DNA of 33,106 nt from an uncultured Bacteroidales bacterium. GTDB taxonomy: Bacteria > Bacteroidota > Bacteroidia > Bacteroidales > Bacteroidaceae. The translations under genes were made by a program, and so were the position numbers. This document shows positions 6,397 through 14,428 of this stretch, piece by piece. The stretch covers positions 1 through 33,106 of the forward strand of contig CACZBC010000030.1 in the NCBI GenBank assembly GCA_902779315.1, written 5' to 3'. The number at the start of each line of letters is the position of its first letter. The first letter of the stretch is position 1. The notes below the pieces were generated by a model, which did no database searches, was not told the DNA's origin, and saw only the letters and a list, made by a program, of their open reading frames with translations.

Positions 6397-7569
6397 ATGA
6401 AACCAACATTGATAACAGACTGGACGATTGGCGACATTTGCAAGGGCTTCCAGTATAACGAATATGAAGGAAAGGGACTTTATGGCCTTTCTGGCAAACT
6501 GACTATTCAGCCTGAGTTTCAGCGTCACTACCTCTATGCCGAAAATGGTGGCAAGAAAGAAGTGGACGTCATTCAGTCCGTCAGGAACGGCTATCCTCTT
6601 GGATTGATTTACTTCTCTAAGGTAGGCGAAGACAAGTACGAGGTTCTCGACGGTCAGCAACGCATCACTTCGCTTGGACGCTTCATCACGGAGAAGTTCG
6701 CTTGGATAGATTCCGATGGTAAACCTTGGTACTTTACAGCATTGAATAAGGACGAGCAGGAGAAGTTCTTGAACACAAAGCTCCTCATCTATGTCTGCGA
6801 AGGCACGGAGAAGGAAATAAAAGACTGGTTTCGCACCATCAACATCGTGGGCATTCCTCTCAACACTCAGGAAACACTCAATGCCGTCTATTCAGGTCCC
6901 TTCGTCACCAAAGCAAAAGAAGAGTTCTCAAACTCAAACAACACGAACATCAACAAGTGGAGCTGCTTCATTCCAGGCACAGCCAAACGGCAGGACTACC
7001 TTGCTGCCGCCCTCGATTGGGTGAGCAAAGGGAATGTAGAAGACTATATGGCAGCACATCGTTACGACAATGACATCACAGAAGTCAAAGCCTACTTCAC
7101 TTCGGTTATTGATTGGATAACATCCGTGTTCGATTTTAACCCTGAGAAGGAGATGTGCGGCTTGAAGTGGGGCGAACTCTACGAACGCTTCCACAAGACG
7201 GCCTACAATCCTGCAGAAGTGGCAGAGAAGGTGAAGGAACTCTACGAGAGTTTCTATGTGAAAGACAAGAAAGGCATCTACGAATTCATATTAGATGGCT
7301 GCCAGAACACGAAACTGCTTAATGTAAGAGTCTTTGACGAGCCGACCAAGAAGTCCGTCTATGCCAAGCAAACAGCAGAGGCGAAAGCAAAAGGCGAGTC
7401 GAACTGCCCGCTTTGTGCCATCGGTCATGATGCCAACCACACCAAGATTTGGGACATCAAAGATATGGATGCCGACCATGTAACGGCTTGGAGCAAAGGT
7501 GGAAGCACGGACATAGAGAACTGCCAAATGCTCTGCAAGACTCACAATAGAGCCAAGGGAAACAGATAG
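6397..7569 (+). CDS. DUF262-HNH endonuclease-like protein
   Basis: A 390-residue protein. The N-terminal DUF262 domain carries IQPEFQRHY (38-45) and the DGQQR signature (85-89), the nucleotide-hydrolysis motif of the GmrS/SspE-type family. The C-terminus has an HNH nuclease: CPLC (337-340), DADHVTAW (358-365, His361), ENCQML and LCKTHNRAKG (379-388), with paired cysteines for a zinc. The ATG at 6397 is preferred over an upstream one at 6352 that lies inside the methyltransferase gene. Family knowledge links DUF262 nucleases with restriction of modified DNA (GmrSD) or phosphorothioate-guided defence (SspE). Beside a methyltransferase it more likely cuts unmethylated DNA, or DNA carrying foreign modification. 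The nuclease call is strong; specificity is unknown. Confidence 0.88.
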   Translation: MKPTLITDWTIGDICKGFQYNEYEGKGLYGLSGKLTIQPEFQRHYLYAENGGKKEVDVIQSVRNGYPLGLIYFSKVGEDKYEVLDGQQRITSLGRFITEKFAWIDSDGKPWYFTALNKDEQEKFLNTKLLIYVCEGTEKEIKDWFRTINIVGIPLNTQETLNAVYSGPFVTKAKEEFSNSNNTNINKWSCFIPGTAKRQDYLAAALDWVSKGNVEDYMAAHRYDNDITEVKAYFTSVIDWITSVFDFNPEKEMCGLKWGELYERFHKTAYNPAEVAEKVKELYESFYVKDKKGIYEFILDGCQNTKLLNVRVFDEPTKKSVYAKQTAEAKAKGESNCPLCAIGHDANHTKIWDIKDMDADHVTAWSKGGSTDIENCQMLCKTHNRAKGNR

Positions 7570-7590
7570 TCTTTCCTCTCCAACAAAACC

Positions 7591-7624
7591 AATCCCCGAT
7601 GCAGGTCTTTCTGCAGCGGGGATT
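7591..7624. terminator. Hairpin between convergent DUF262-HNH and DUF3667 genes
   Basis: AATCCCCG (7591-7598) pairs with CGGGGATT (7617-7624), and an inner TGCAG/CTGCA stem encloses GTCTTT. On the minus strand it is followed by GGTTTTG. On the plus side the T-run is poor. It probably serves both genes. Confidence 0.65.
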
Positions 7625-7625
7625 A

Positions 7626-7685
7626 CTTATTCTCCTAATATCTTATTCTCCTAATATCTTATTTTCTTAATTTCTTATTCTCCCA
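7626..7685. repeat. 16-bp tandem repeat at the 3' end of the DUF3667 gene
   Basis: Units starting CTTATTCTCC recur at 7626, 7642, 7658 (changed) and 7674, giving nearly four copies. The last copy overlaps the stop codon of the membrane protein gene. Confidence 0.7.
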
Positions 7686-8484
7686 CTTCCTTCAGCCCTT
7701 CCATCACACCGAAGGGAACGACGACGAGGAACATGATAAGCATGGCGAGCAGGACTGTCAAGCCCCACGCTATGGTGTTCAGGACGGCACTCTTCCACAG
7801 CTTGATGCCCATAAGCTGGCTGTAGAGGATGATGGAGTAGACGAAGCTGATGTAGGGGAAATCATCGGACAGCACATCGTCGGCACCCGGTATGAAGCAA
7901 AGGGGAAGCATCAGGATGGAAAGCGCGAGCGTGACGCACGAGTGGTACAACTGCGTGTAGAACTGCTCGATGTGGTTCAGGGCAATCGCCCTCCCGTCCT
8001 GGCGCACCACATCGCACTTGCGGAACACCCATCTGTAGGGCACTACGGAAATGAGCGCGAGGGCGATGGTGCCGTAGAGTTTGTTGGACGAGAATTTCGT
8101 GATCTGCTCCAGGATAAAGTCGACGGAGGCGTAGTTCGAAGGCTCGACATCGATCTGGAAATCGAGGGTGGTCAGTTCGTCGAAGAAGGAACCCGATACG
8201 CCCAGGACATACGAGAAGACGGCGTAGGCCGTGAGCAGATAGACATACATCTGCAGGGGGTGGTAGTAGCGCATCCGCCTGCCAATCAGATAGTTGCGCG
8301 CTATGACGCCCGGGCGGACGAGGAGGTCGCGGCAGGAACGGACAAACCTGCTGTCGCCGCCCATGAAGGGCGCTACTGCGTTCGTCATCATCTCGCGCAG
8401 CTTCAACCTTCTGGTCTTGGCACTCTGCCCGCAATGTGGGCAGAAATTGCCCTTGAACCTGTTCCCGCAGTTAAGGCAAATCAT
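7675..8484 (-). CDS. DUF3667 zinc-ribbon membrane protein
   Basis: A 269-residue protein. It begins with a zinc ribbon (MICLNCGNRFKGNFCPHCGQ; two CxxC pairs at 3-6 and 15-18). A cytoplasmic stretch with RLKLREMMTNAVAPFMGGDSRF and LLVRPGVIARNYLIGRRMRY follows, then about five hydrophobic segments (around 75-97, 138-155, 185-205, 213-232 and 238-262). This is the usual layout of the DUF3667 family in Bacteroidota, an inner-membrane protein of unknown function. It lies 55 bp downstream of the GH5-GH43 gene on the same strand and may be read through from it. The gap holds a short tandem repeat, and another tandem repeat covers its stop codon. Confidence 0.85.
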   Translation of the reverse strand: MICLNCGNRFKGNFCPHCGQSAKTRRLKLREMMTNAVAPFMGGDSRFVRSCRDLLVRPGVIARNYLIGRRMRYYHPLQMYVYLLTAYAVFSYVLGVSGSFFDELTTLDFQIDVEPSNYASVDFILEQITKFSSNKLYGTIALALISVVPYRWVFRKCDVVRQDGRAIALNHIEQFYTQLYHSCVTLALSILMLPLCFIPGADDVLSDDFPYISFVYSIILYSQLMGIKLWKSAVLNTIAWGLTVLLAMLIMFLVVVPFGVMEGLKEVGE

Positions 8485-8489
8485 CTCCC

Positions 8490-8524
8490 CTTTTCACTTT
8501 TCATTTTTCACTTTTCACTTTTCA
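8490..8524 (-). repeat. Five copies of a 7-bp repeat in the DUF3667 leader
   Basis: On the plus strand the unit is CTTTTCA, five copies with the third as TTTTTCA. On the coding strand it reads TGAAAAG. It lies 6 bp before the DUF3667 start codon and so sits in its ribosome-loading region. Confidence 0.8.
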
Positions 8525-8539
8525 TTCTTTCCTCCCCCT

Positions 8540-11500
8540 CTAATGCACCACTTTCCTACCGTTTATGATGTAGATGCCCTTCTGCAAGGGTCGGTCGGGC
8601 AACTTCCTGCCGCTCAGGTCGTAGATGGCGTCGGGCTCGTTCCTCTCCTCCTCAATCATCTGGATGGCGTCGGGGTCGACGGGCGAGAGGTCGTCGTTGT
8701 CCGTCAGATACATCTGGTCGATGGAGAGCGAGCCGTTGCCGTTACCCCAGAATGCCACGATGTGGATGTTCTTCAGGTCGAGCGGCTGCCCCGCCTTGTC
8801 GCCCGAGGTGTACTTGGCCTCGCGAAGCTTGAGCACGACGCGGCGTTGGGAGCCGAAGCTGCCCGAAGAGGGCGTGGCGCAGCAGTCGCTCCAGATGCTG
8901 TTGGCGGTGAAGATGTTCAGGTGGGCGTCGCAGGTCTGAGCCGCTTTCAGCTTGATAACCAGGTACTTGTACTCGCTCCAGTCGGCGCCGTCCGTGTATT
9001 GCCATCCCATCTGCCCGTATTGGCTCGGCTGGAAGCGATGGTAGAGCTCGTTGTATTTGCCCTCTCCGAAGAACGAGGTGTTGATGAACTCCTTTCCGAA
9101 GGGGAAGAAGGTGGAGTGCACGGTGAAGGACTTCGTCAGGATGTTCCCCAAGGGGTCCTTGTAGGTCGCCTCGACGCTGACATTGCCCTCGTGCAGCCCC
9201 CTCATGCGTCCGTGCTCTATGCGGACTGCATAGTCGTTGCTGAGCGTGTATTTCGCCGTTGCCGCCACATCCTCGGTATGTCCGTCCATGAAGACGGCCT
9301 TCAGGCTGAGGGGCGTGTTTCCGCCTGCCAGGATCTCGATGTTCTCCTTCTCCAGCACGAGCGACTCCGCCGTCAGCATCTCGCGGTTGTAGCCGGCGAA
9401 GGTGTCGGGGAAGAAGGCGCCCTCGGAGAACTCCCTTTCGGTGGAGAACCAGTCGAAGTCGGCATAACCCTCGCTCCCCTCCTCCGTGGCGAAGCAGAAG
9501 AGCCCGAAGCGCGCTCCGACGAAGACAGTCAGGCTGAAGCCGAGCGTCGTCTCGCCTCCGATGGGCTGGTAGTTCTCGTTGTCGAGCGAATAGTAGAACT
9601 TCGTCTTGCTCGTAGCGTAGGAGACGGTGGCGCGCAGATAGACGACGCTGTCTATGTCGACCGTCTCCACCTGTTCGGCAGGCGTGAAGTCGCTATGCAC
9701 GCGGAGTGTGTCCTGACGCCAGACGAGCTGCCTCTGTCCGTCCTGGACGCGAACGGCAAGCATGGCGTAGGGGTCTTGGAAGATGGAGATGCCCGCGTAG
9801 TCGCCCTCCTGCAGGTTCGACGCGTCGAGGCGTATGGTGCCTTGCGAAGCGGCGTTGTCGAAGGCGAAGATGCGCTGGGTAAGCATGTTGCGGGCCTGTG
9901 TCAGACGCGTGACGGGCTCCGAAGCCCTCAGCCTCAACCATCCCTGACGCTCGAAAAGGCTCCACGCCGCATCGTCGGGATTGTGATTCCATTGCCATTG
10001 CATTCCGATGGGGAAGCTGCGGAAATTGTCGTTTGTGGGCAAGGGTTCGCGCTTCGTCGCGCCGTTCGTCGAGGGCTTCTTCGTCGTCTCGTAAGGCACG
10101 CCGTTGTTACCCACAATGGGCCATTCGTTCGACCACTTCACGGGTTGCAGGTTGGGGAAGCGCCCCAAGCAGCCCAGGTCTTGCTGCATGATGGTCCACC
10201 ACTCTCCCGTCGGCGTCTGGACGAGCGCGCCCTGATGAATCGTGTTGGGCTTTCCGCCGATAGTCTTCTCCACGAGCATCCTCTCCTCGTAAGGGCCGAA
10301 GATGTTCTGCGAGCGGAACACGACCTGACCGCTCGGCCAACCTCCGTAGGTGGCGTAGATGTAGTAGTAGTCGCCTATCTTGTAGAGGTGGCAGCCCTCC
10401 AGGCCCGAGTTCTCGCGCGTCAGGACTGTCCTCTCCTGCTTGAAGTTGAACTGCTCGTCGAGTTCGCAAATCTTTATCTCGTTGATGCCGCAAGCCACAT
10501 AGACTTTCCCGCCGTCGAAGAGCATGCCGGGGTCGTAGTAGATGCGCGGGAGCTTCTTCATCTCCCAGACATCTTCGGGGTCGCTTGCGGAGAGCACATA
10601 CCCGCCCGCATCGTTTCCGTTGATGAGGATGTAGAACTTGCCGTCGTGGTACGTCATGGAGCACGCCCACATTCCCGCAGCATAGGCATTCTCGCCATTC
10701 AAGAGGCTATACCGATTGCTGGCGGAAAGCTGCGTCAGGGGTTGGGCGCAATACTGCCAATTCACCAAGTCCTTGGACTTCAATATGGTAGCTCCGGGGA
10801 AGTGATGCATGGTGGTGGATACCATATAGAAGGTATCGCCCACGCGTATGACGTCCGGATCGGGGAAGTCGGCCCTGATGACGGGGTTCTTGAAGCGGCC
10901 GTTCCCCAAGTCGCTCAGGGACACGTTCTTGTAGTCGGGATGCGCCCAGTCCTTCTCGTAATACTCGGCATACCAGTCCATGCAAGCCTTTCCGCAAGCC
11001 TCCTCGAGGCCTCCGAAGGCGGGCACTACCCGTCCCGTCTGCAGCAAAGTGTCGCGGTCGATGAGGCAACCCGTTCCGGAAAGCGTCATCGAGATGTTGC
11101 CGTAATGGTCCAGACAGGCTTTGTAGGCCTTGCCCCACTTCGAGGTGGAGCCTGTCGACCATGTTCCGTAGTTGGGCTCCACCCATTCTCCATGCTCGTT
11201 GTAATGGCCTTCGCCGGGCTTCTTCGGGCTCCAGTCGACTTCCGTGATGATGATGGGGGCGAAGTCCACGACGGGCACCTGCGCGTGGAACTGGTTTATC
11301 TTGTCTTGCGGATTGCAATGACTGTCGCTGCATCCGTACCAACCCGTATAGTCGTGCACGGCATAGCCGATGTCGGCGCCTTCGATGGGATAGGAGGCGT
11401 AGCTGGTATAGTTGGCCTGCCAACCCGTTCCGGGCGCCCAAATGATGCCGGTAAAGCCGTTCTGGCGAATCTTGTCGACGATGGGTTGGAAGAAGTCGTG

Positions 11501-12196
11501 CAGGGCTGCAGGGTCGTCCACGCCGTCAGCGTTCTTCAGCGAGACAGGCTCGTTCGCGAGCTCTATACTGATTTGTCCGGCATACTTCTTCACCGAGTCG
11601 TTGCTCGAGACGATGTCCCACACCGTCATGAGGTACTGGTTGTAGTAGTCGCCCACCTTCAGCTCGCCAGGGCAGACTCCTGGAGGACGCATCACGACGT
11701 ACATGCCGTGATTCATGGCGTCCTTGGCGAGGGGGAAGAAGAGGCTCTTCATGAACGACTTCAGACGGGTGGGATTGAACTTCTTGATGTTGGCTTCGCC
11801 GCCGGTACCTTCAGGCTGATCGGCTGCGACGGAGTAGGTGTAGCTGTCCGAGGGGTCGTTCGTCCAGCAACAATCGAGATGCAGACGGAAGACATCGCAC
11901 TTCGCCTTCTCCAGTCCCGTGAAAAGCGTCCTGAAATAGGCCTTGCACTTGGTAGCGCCGTTCGAGTCGTAAGCGACGGCAGCCTGTCCGTCTTCGGGCC
12001 AAGGCTTGCCCCACCGATAATCGTTGAAGAACATGTTGGGGGTATCCATCACGCCATGCAGAACCACATGGTTTCCGTGCGTGTCGACCAACCAACGCCC
12101 CTCCACATGAAGCGAGGGCAAAGGTTTCTGAAGTTGGGCTTGAGCCGAAAATGCGACGGCCAAACATCCGAGAATAAAAAGTACTGTTTTTTTCAT
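8540..12196 (-). CDS. Secreted GH5-like/GH43 bifunctional glycoside hydrolase
   Basis: About 1218 residues, with signal peptide MKKTVLFILGCLAVAFSAQA. Residues about 30-420 resemble a GH5-type (clan A) barrel: acid/base Glu216 in IELANEP and nucleophile Glu319 in IITEVDW. A GH43 five-bladed propeller follows from about 436, with PDPD (base Asp446) in RADFPDPDVIRVGDTFYMVS and GLEGCHLYK as the likely acid region. After the propeller come a beta-sandwich as in GH43 xylosidases, an Ig-like segment, and a carbohydrate-binding-like region. The C-terminal tail is YDLSGRK then GIYIINGRKVV, resembling a Bacteroidota sorting tail. The likely substrate is xylan or arabinoxylan. A GTG start at 12217 is rejected because the -7 promoter box overlaps it. 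Family calls are firm; exact activity is inferred. Confidence 0.88.
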   Translation of the reverse strand: MKKTVLFILGCLAVAFSAQAQLQKPLPSLHVEGRWLVDTHGNHVVLHGVMDTPNMFFNDYRWGKPWPEDGQAAVAYDSNGATKCKAYFRTLFTGLEKAKCDVFRLHLDCCWTNDPSDSYTYSVAADQPEGTGGEANIKKFNPTRLKSFMKSLFFPLAKDAMNHGMYVVMRPPGVCPGELKVGDYYNQYLMTVWDIVSSNDSVKKYAGQISIELANEPVSLKNADGVDDPAALHDFFQPIVDKIRQNGFTGIIWAPGTGWQANYTSYASYPIEGADIGYAVHDYTGWYGCSDSHCNPQDKINQFHAQVPVVDFAPIIITEVDWSPKKPGEGHYNEHGEWVEPNYGTWSTGSTSKWGKAYKACLDHYGNISMTLSGTGCLIDRDTLLQTGRVVPAFGGLEEACGKACMDWYAEYYEKDWAHPDYKNVSLSDLGNGRFKNPVIRADFPDPDVIRVGDTFYMVSTTMHHFPGATILKSKDLVNWQYCAQPLTQLSASNRYSLLNGENAYAAGMWACSMTYHDGKFYILINGNDAGGYVLSASDPEDVWEMKKLPRIYYDPGMLFDGGKVYVACGINEIKICELDEQFNFKQERTVLTRENSGLEGCHLYKIGDYYYIYATYGGWPSGQVVFRSQNIFGPYEERMLVEKTIGGKPNTIHQGALVQTPTGEWWTIMQQDLGCLGRFPNLQPVKWSNEWPIVGNNGVPYETTKKPSTNGATKREPLPTNDNFRSFPIGMQWQWNHNPDDAAWSLFERQGWLRLRASEPVTRLTQARNMLTQRIFAFDNAASQGTIRLDASNLQEGDYAGISIFQDPYAMLAVRVQDGQRQLVWRQDTLRVHSDFTPAEQVETVDIDSVVYLRATVSYATSKTKFYYSLDNENYQPIGGETTLGFSLTVFVGARFGLFCFATEEGSEGYADFDWFSTEREFSEGAFFPDTFAGYNREMLTAESLVLEKENIEILAGGNTPLSLKAVFMDGHTEDVAATAKYTLSNDYAVRIEHGRMRGLHEGNVSVEATYKDPLGNILTKSFTVHSTFFPFGKEFINTSFFGEGKYNELYHRFQPSQYGQMGWQYTDGADWSEYKYLVIKLKAAQTCDAHLNIFTANSIWSDCCATPSSGSFGSQRRVVLKLREAKYTSGDKAGQPLDLKNIHIVAFWGNGNGSLSIDQMYLTDNDDLSPVDPDAIQMIEEERNEPDAIYDLSGRKLPDRPLQKGIYIINGRKVVH

Positions 12197-12216
12197 GTTA
12201 TAAGACTTTTTCTGCA

Positions 12217-12224
12217 CAAAGTTA
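12217..12224 (-). promoter_or_regulatory. -7 box of the GH5-GH43 gene
   Basis: TAACTTTG on the minus strand fits TAnnTTTG. It places the start of transcription near 12210 and supports ATG at 12196. No clear -33 box is seen. Confidence 0.6.
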
Positions 12225-12314
12225 CTAAAAGATTTCCATTATTCCACCCGTTTGGCGAAAAAACTTCGGAACGGCTCGGCTTTTGTCGCCCGCCCCCAGC
12301 CTCGTCGCCAATCA

Positions 12315-12424
12315 CCGCGTGCGACGTTCGCAAACGTATAGTGTGACGATTGCAATTGTATAGTGTTACGTTTGGGATTTACTAGTGTGACGCTTGGGAT
12401 TTACTAGTGCGACGATTGCAAACG
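12315..12424. repeat. Array A: five 22-bp units after trmO
   Basis: Units start at 12315, 12337, 12359, 12381 and 12403, exactly 22 bp apart. Each contains the core GTG(T/C)(G/T)ACG followed by a TTG or TCG motif. The opening is TATAG or ACTAG except in the first, degenerate unit. It is the same family as 23083-23192 and 30001-30110. It begins 7 bp after the trmO stop codon and is antisense to that operon. The rest of the gap to the GH5-GH43 gene (12225-12314) shows nothing else clear. Confidence 0.85.
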
Positions 12425-12431
12425 CAGGCCG

Positions 12432-13115
12432 TCATTCTGTCCAAGCCTCAATCCGATTGTTTTCGATGCGGAACTTGACCTCCCGTCCCGCAAACTCGAA
12501 GGCATAGACGCGCTCCGCATCGTCGTGATAGTGCGGACGGGGGTCGGAAAGCAGTATCTCGCGCAAGGCTTCGAGATGCTCGGCATCGAAACTCGCGACG
12601 AGAGAATCGCTGAAGCGAACCGTATCGTCCTCCAAAGAGGGGCGCAGAGTCTCCTCCGTGAATCCCCCCTTCGCTTCGGGATGACTGTCGGTAAAGGCCA
12701 GGTAAGGCTTGATGTCGAAGATGGGCGTGCCGCTCATCAAGTCGGCACCCTCCACCTCAATCGTCGGACCGTCTGGCGTGTGCAAATCGATGCTGAGAAT
12801 GCGGACCGAAGAAAGGCCGATGTTGTTGGGACGGAAAGGGCTCCTCGTAGCGAAAACACCCATCCGACGGTTGCCGCCAAGACGGGGAGGACGAACCGTA
12901 GGCTGCCATTTCGCCCCATCACGACGCGCTTCGCTGAAGTCCCAAAGCAACCAGATGTGGCTGAACCCCTCCAACCCCCTCAAAGCCTCGGGGTCGCGAT
13001 ACTCGGGCTCGAAAACAATCCTGCCCCGCAACCCCCTGACAAGGCCGCTCTGACGCGGCACTCCGAACTTGGTGGGGAAATCCGTCTCGATATGGGCGAT
13101 AGGTTTCAGTTCCAT
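12432..13115 (-). CDS. trmO: tRNA t6A37 N6-methyltransferase TrmO (TsaA)
   Basis: A 227-residue protein of the TsaA/TrmO family. Hallmarks are an N-terminal PIAHIETDFPTKFGVPRQ, then LEGFSHIWLLWDF, the signature GVFATRSPFRPNNIGLSSV, and GTPIFDIKPYLAFTDS. The family methylates N6 of threonylcarbamoyladenosine at tRNA position 37 using S-adenosylmethionine, within a small beta-barrel fold. The length and order of motifs match full-length members. Its ATG overlaps the 3' end of the MATE gene by 10 bp, so it is the last gene of the glycogen operon. Array A follows at once. Confidence 0.93.
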   Translation of the reverse strand: MELKPIAHIETDFPTKFGVPRQSGLVRGLRGRIVFEPEYRDPEALRGLEGFSHIWLLWDFSEARRDGAKWQPTVRPPRLGGNRRMGVFATRSPFRPNNIGLSSVRILSIDLHTPDGPTIEVEGADLMSGTPIFDIKPYLAFTDSHPEAKGGFTEETLRPSLEDDTVRFSDSLVASFDAEHLEALREILLSDPRPHYHDDAERVYAFEFAGREVKFRIENNRIEAWTE

Positions 13116-14428
13116 TTCCTGAACTCTCTATAGTACAACAAACCTGCAGTCGTAAGTCCGAACGGAAACGCCATCCAAACCCCAACAAGACCCCATCCGC
13201 AAACGAAACCGAAGATGTAGCCTAAAGGCAACGAGATGACGATGTAGGCCACAAAAGCAATCCACACCATCGCCTTCACTCGGGCCATACCCCGAAGCGC
13301 ATTAGCATACGTGCTCTGCAAGGCATCGCCAAACTGGAAGATGAGGAACGGAATGGTTATCAACGCCACGAGCGCCACAACTTCAGCATTGCCCGTGAAG
13401 AGCAGACCGACTTTGTCGCGCAACAAGAACAACGGAAGGCCTTCGCAGAAAGCAATCAGCCAACACAGATGAAGCCCCGAAGCCGCAACTCTCCGCGTCT
13501 CCTCCAATTCGCCCGCTCCACGATAATAGCTCACCCTCACGGCAACCGCCGCCGAAAGTCCGTAGTAGAGCATAAAGAAGAATTGGCTGATGGTAATCAT
13601 CACTTGATGCGCCGCCAAAGCCGTCGCGCCAATCCATCCCACATAGAGAGCACTGAAGCTGAACGAGGCCGCTTCCATCGCCAACTGCAAAGCGACGGGC
13701 CAACCCATCCGATGCAACTCCACTTGGTCAGCCCTCGTCAGGCTGCTCTCGGGAAAATCCTTTCGATAGAAGTCGTAACGACGGGTAAGATGGAATACGC
13801 CTGCCATCATCGCCAATTGCAAGATTCGGCTCAACAGGGTGGCAATACCGGCTCCGTACAATCCCAACTCGGGAAAGCCAAGATGACCGAAGATGAGCAC
13901 CCAATTTCCGAAGACGTTGAAGAGGTTCGCAATCAGCATTATCCACATCGGCATCGAAGTGTCCTGTATGCCGTCGCTGAACTGCTTGTAAGCATTGAAC
14001 ACCATCAACGGGAAAAGGCTCAACAGCAGCACAAACAGGTAAGGCCGCATATAGGGCAACAGTTCTGTCGGCAAGCCAAGCCAAGGAAGGCCTATCAGGA
14101 GAAGTCCCGCAAGGAACATCATCAGCAAACCCACGGCAGAACAGGCAAAGATGCCATTCTTTAGCTTGCCAGCAATGCTATGCACCCTACCCTCTCCCAG
14201 CAAAGCGCTCACGACAGGAGTAAGCCCGTAGGAGAACCCCATGCCTCCTATGATGAGCAGGCCGAGAATGTTATTCACGAAACCGGATGCAGCCAGTTCG
14301 TTCGTACCATAACGGCCCACCATAAGCGTATCGGCGAATCCCATCACGATGGAGCTCAACTGCCCCAACATGATCGGAACGCCGATGCGCAGAAGGTCGG
14401 TATAGTGTGATGCCTTTACGCGAACCAC
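13106..14428 (-). CDS. MATE family efflux transporter
   Basis: A 440-residue membrane protein with about twelve hydrophobic segments in two homologous halves. MATE signatures are [22 protein letters not shown] near the N-terminus, [15 protein letters not shown], and in the second half [18 protein letters not shown] with [12 protein letters not shown]. It would export cationic drugs or metabolites against Na+ or H+ across the inner membrane. The only supported start is GTG at 14428, 13 bp inside the end of the phosphorylase gene, which implies translational coupling. The substrate cannot be told from sequence. Confidence 0.92.
   Translation of the reverse strand: MVRVKASHYTDLLRIGVPIMLGQLSSIVMGFADTLMVGRYGTNELAASGFVNNILGLLIIGGMGFSYGLTPVVSALLGEGRVHSIAGKLKNGIFACSAVGLLMMFLAGLLLIGLPWLGLPTELLPYMRPYLFVLLLSLFPLMVFNAYKQFSDGIQDTSMPMWIMLIANLFNVFGNWVLIFGHLGFPELGLYGAGIATLLSRILQLAMMAGVFHLTRRYDFYRKDFPESSLTRADQVELHRMGWPVALQLAMEAASFSFSALYVGWIGATALAAHQVMITISQFFFMLYYGLSAAVAVRVSYYRGAGELEETRRVAASGLHLCWLIAFCEGLPLFLLRDKVGLLFTGNAEVVALVALITIPFLIFQFGDALQSTYANALRGMARVKAMVWIAFVAYIVISLPLGYIFGFVCGWGLVGVWMAFPFGLTTAGLLYYREFRKWN

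Noticed and set aside
12197-12217. GTG start adding seven residues to the GH5-GH43 protein
   Set aside because: It coincides with the -7 promoter box, and the next ATG begins a standard signal peptide.
8294-12346. A very long open frame on the plus strand opposite the GH5-GH43 gene
   Set aside because: Its translation has no recognisable domain and is rich in Val/Arg/Glu repeats typical of antisense frames. The minus strand encodes a complete signal peptide and two enzyme domains.
12315-12424. CRISPR array
   Set aside because: The units abut with no unique spacers, and the period is 22 bp. No cas genes are present.
14401-14422. A single 22-bp-family unit at the MATE start (TATAGTGTGATG)
   Set aside because: It lies in coding sequence, is a single copy and matches only the first 10 bases; probably chance.
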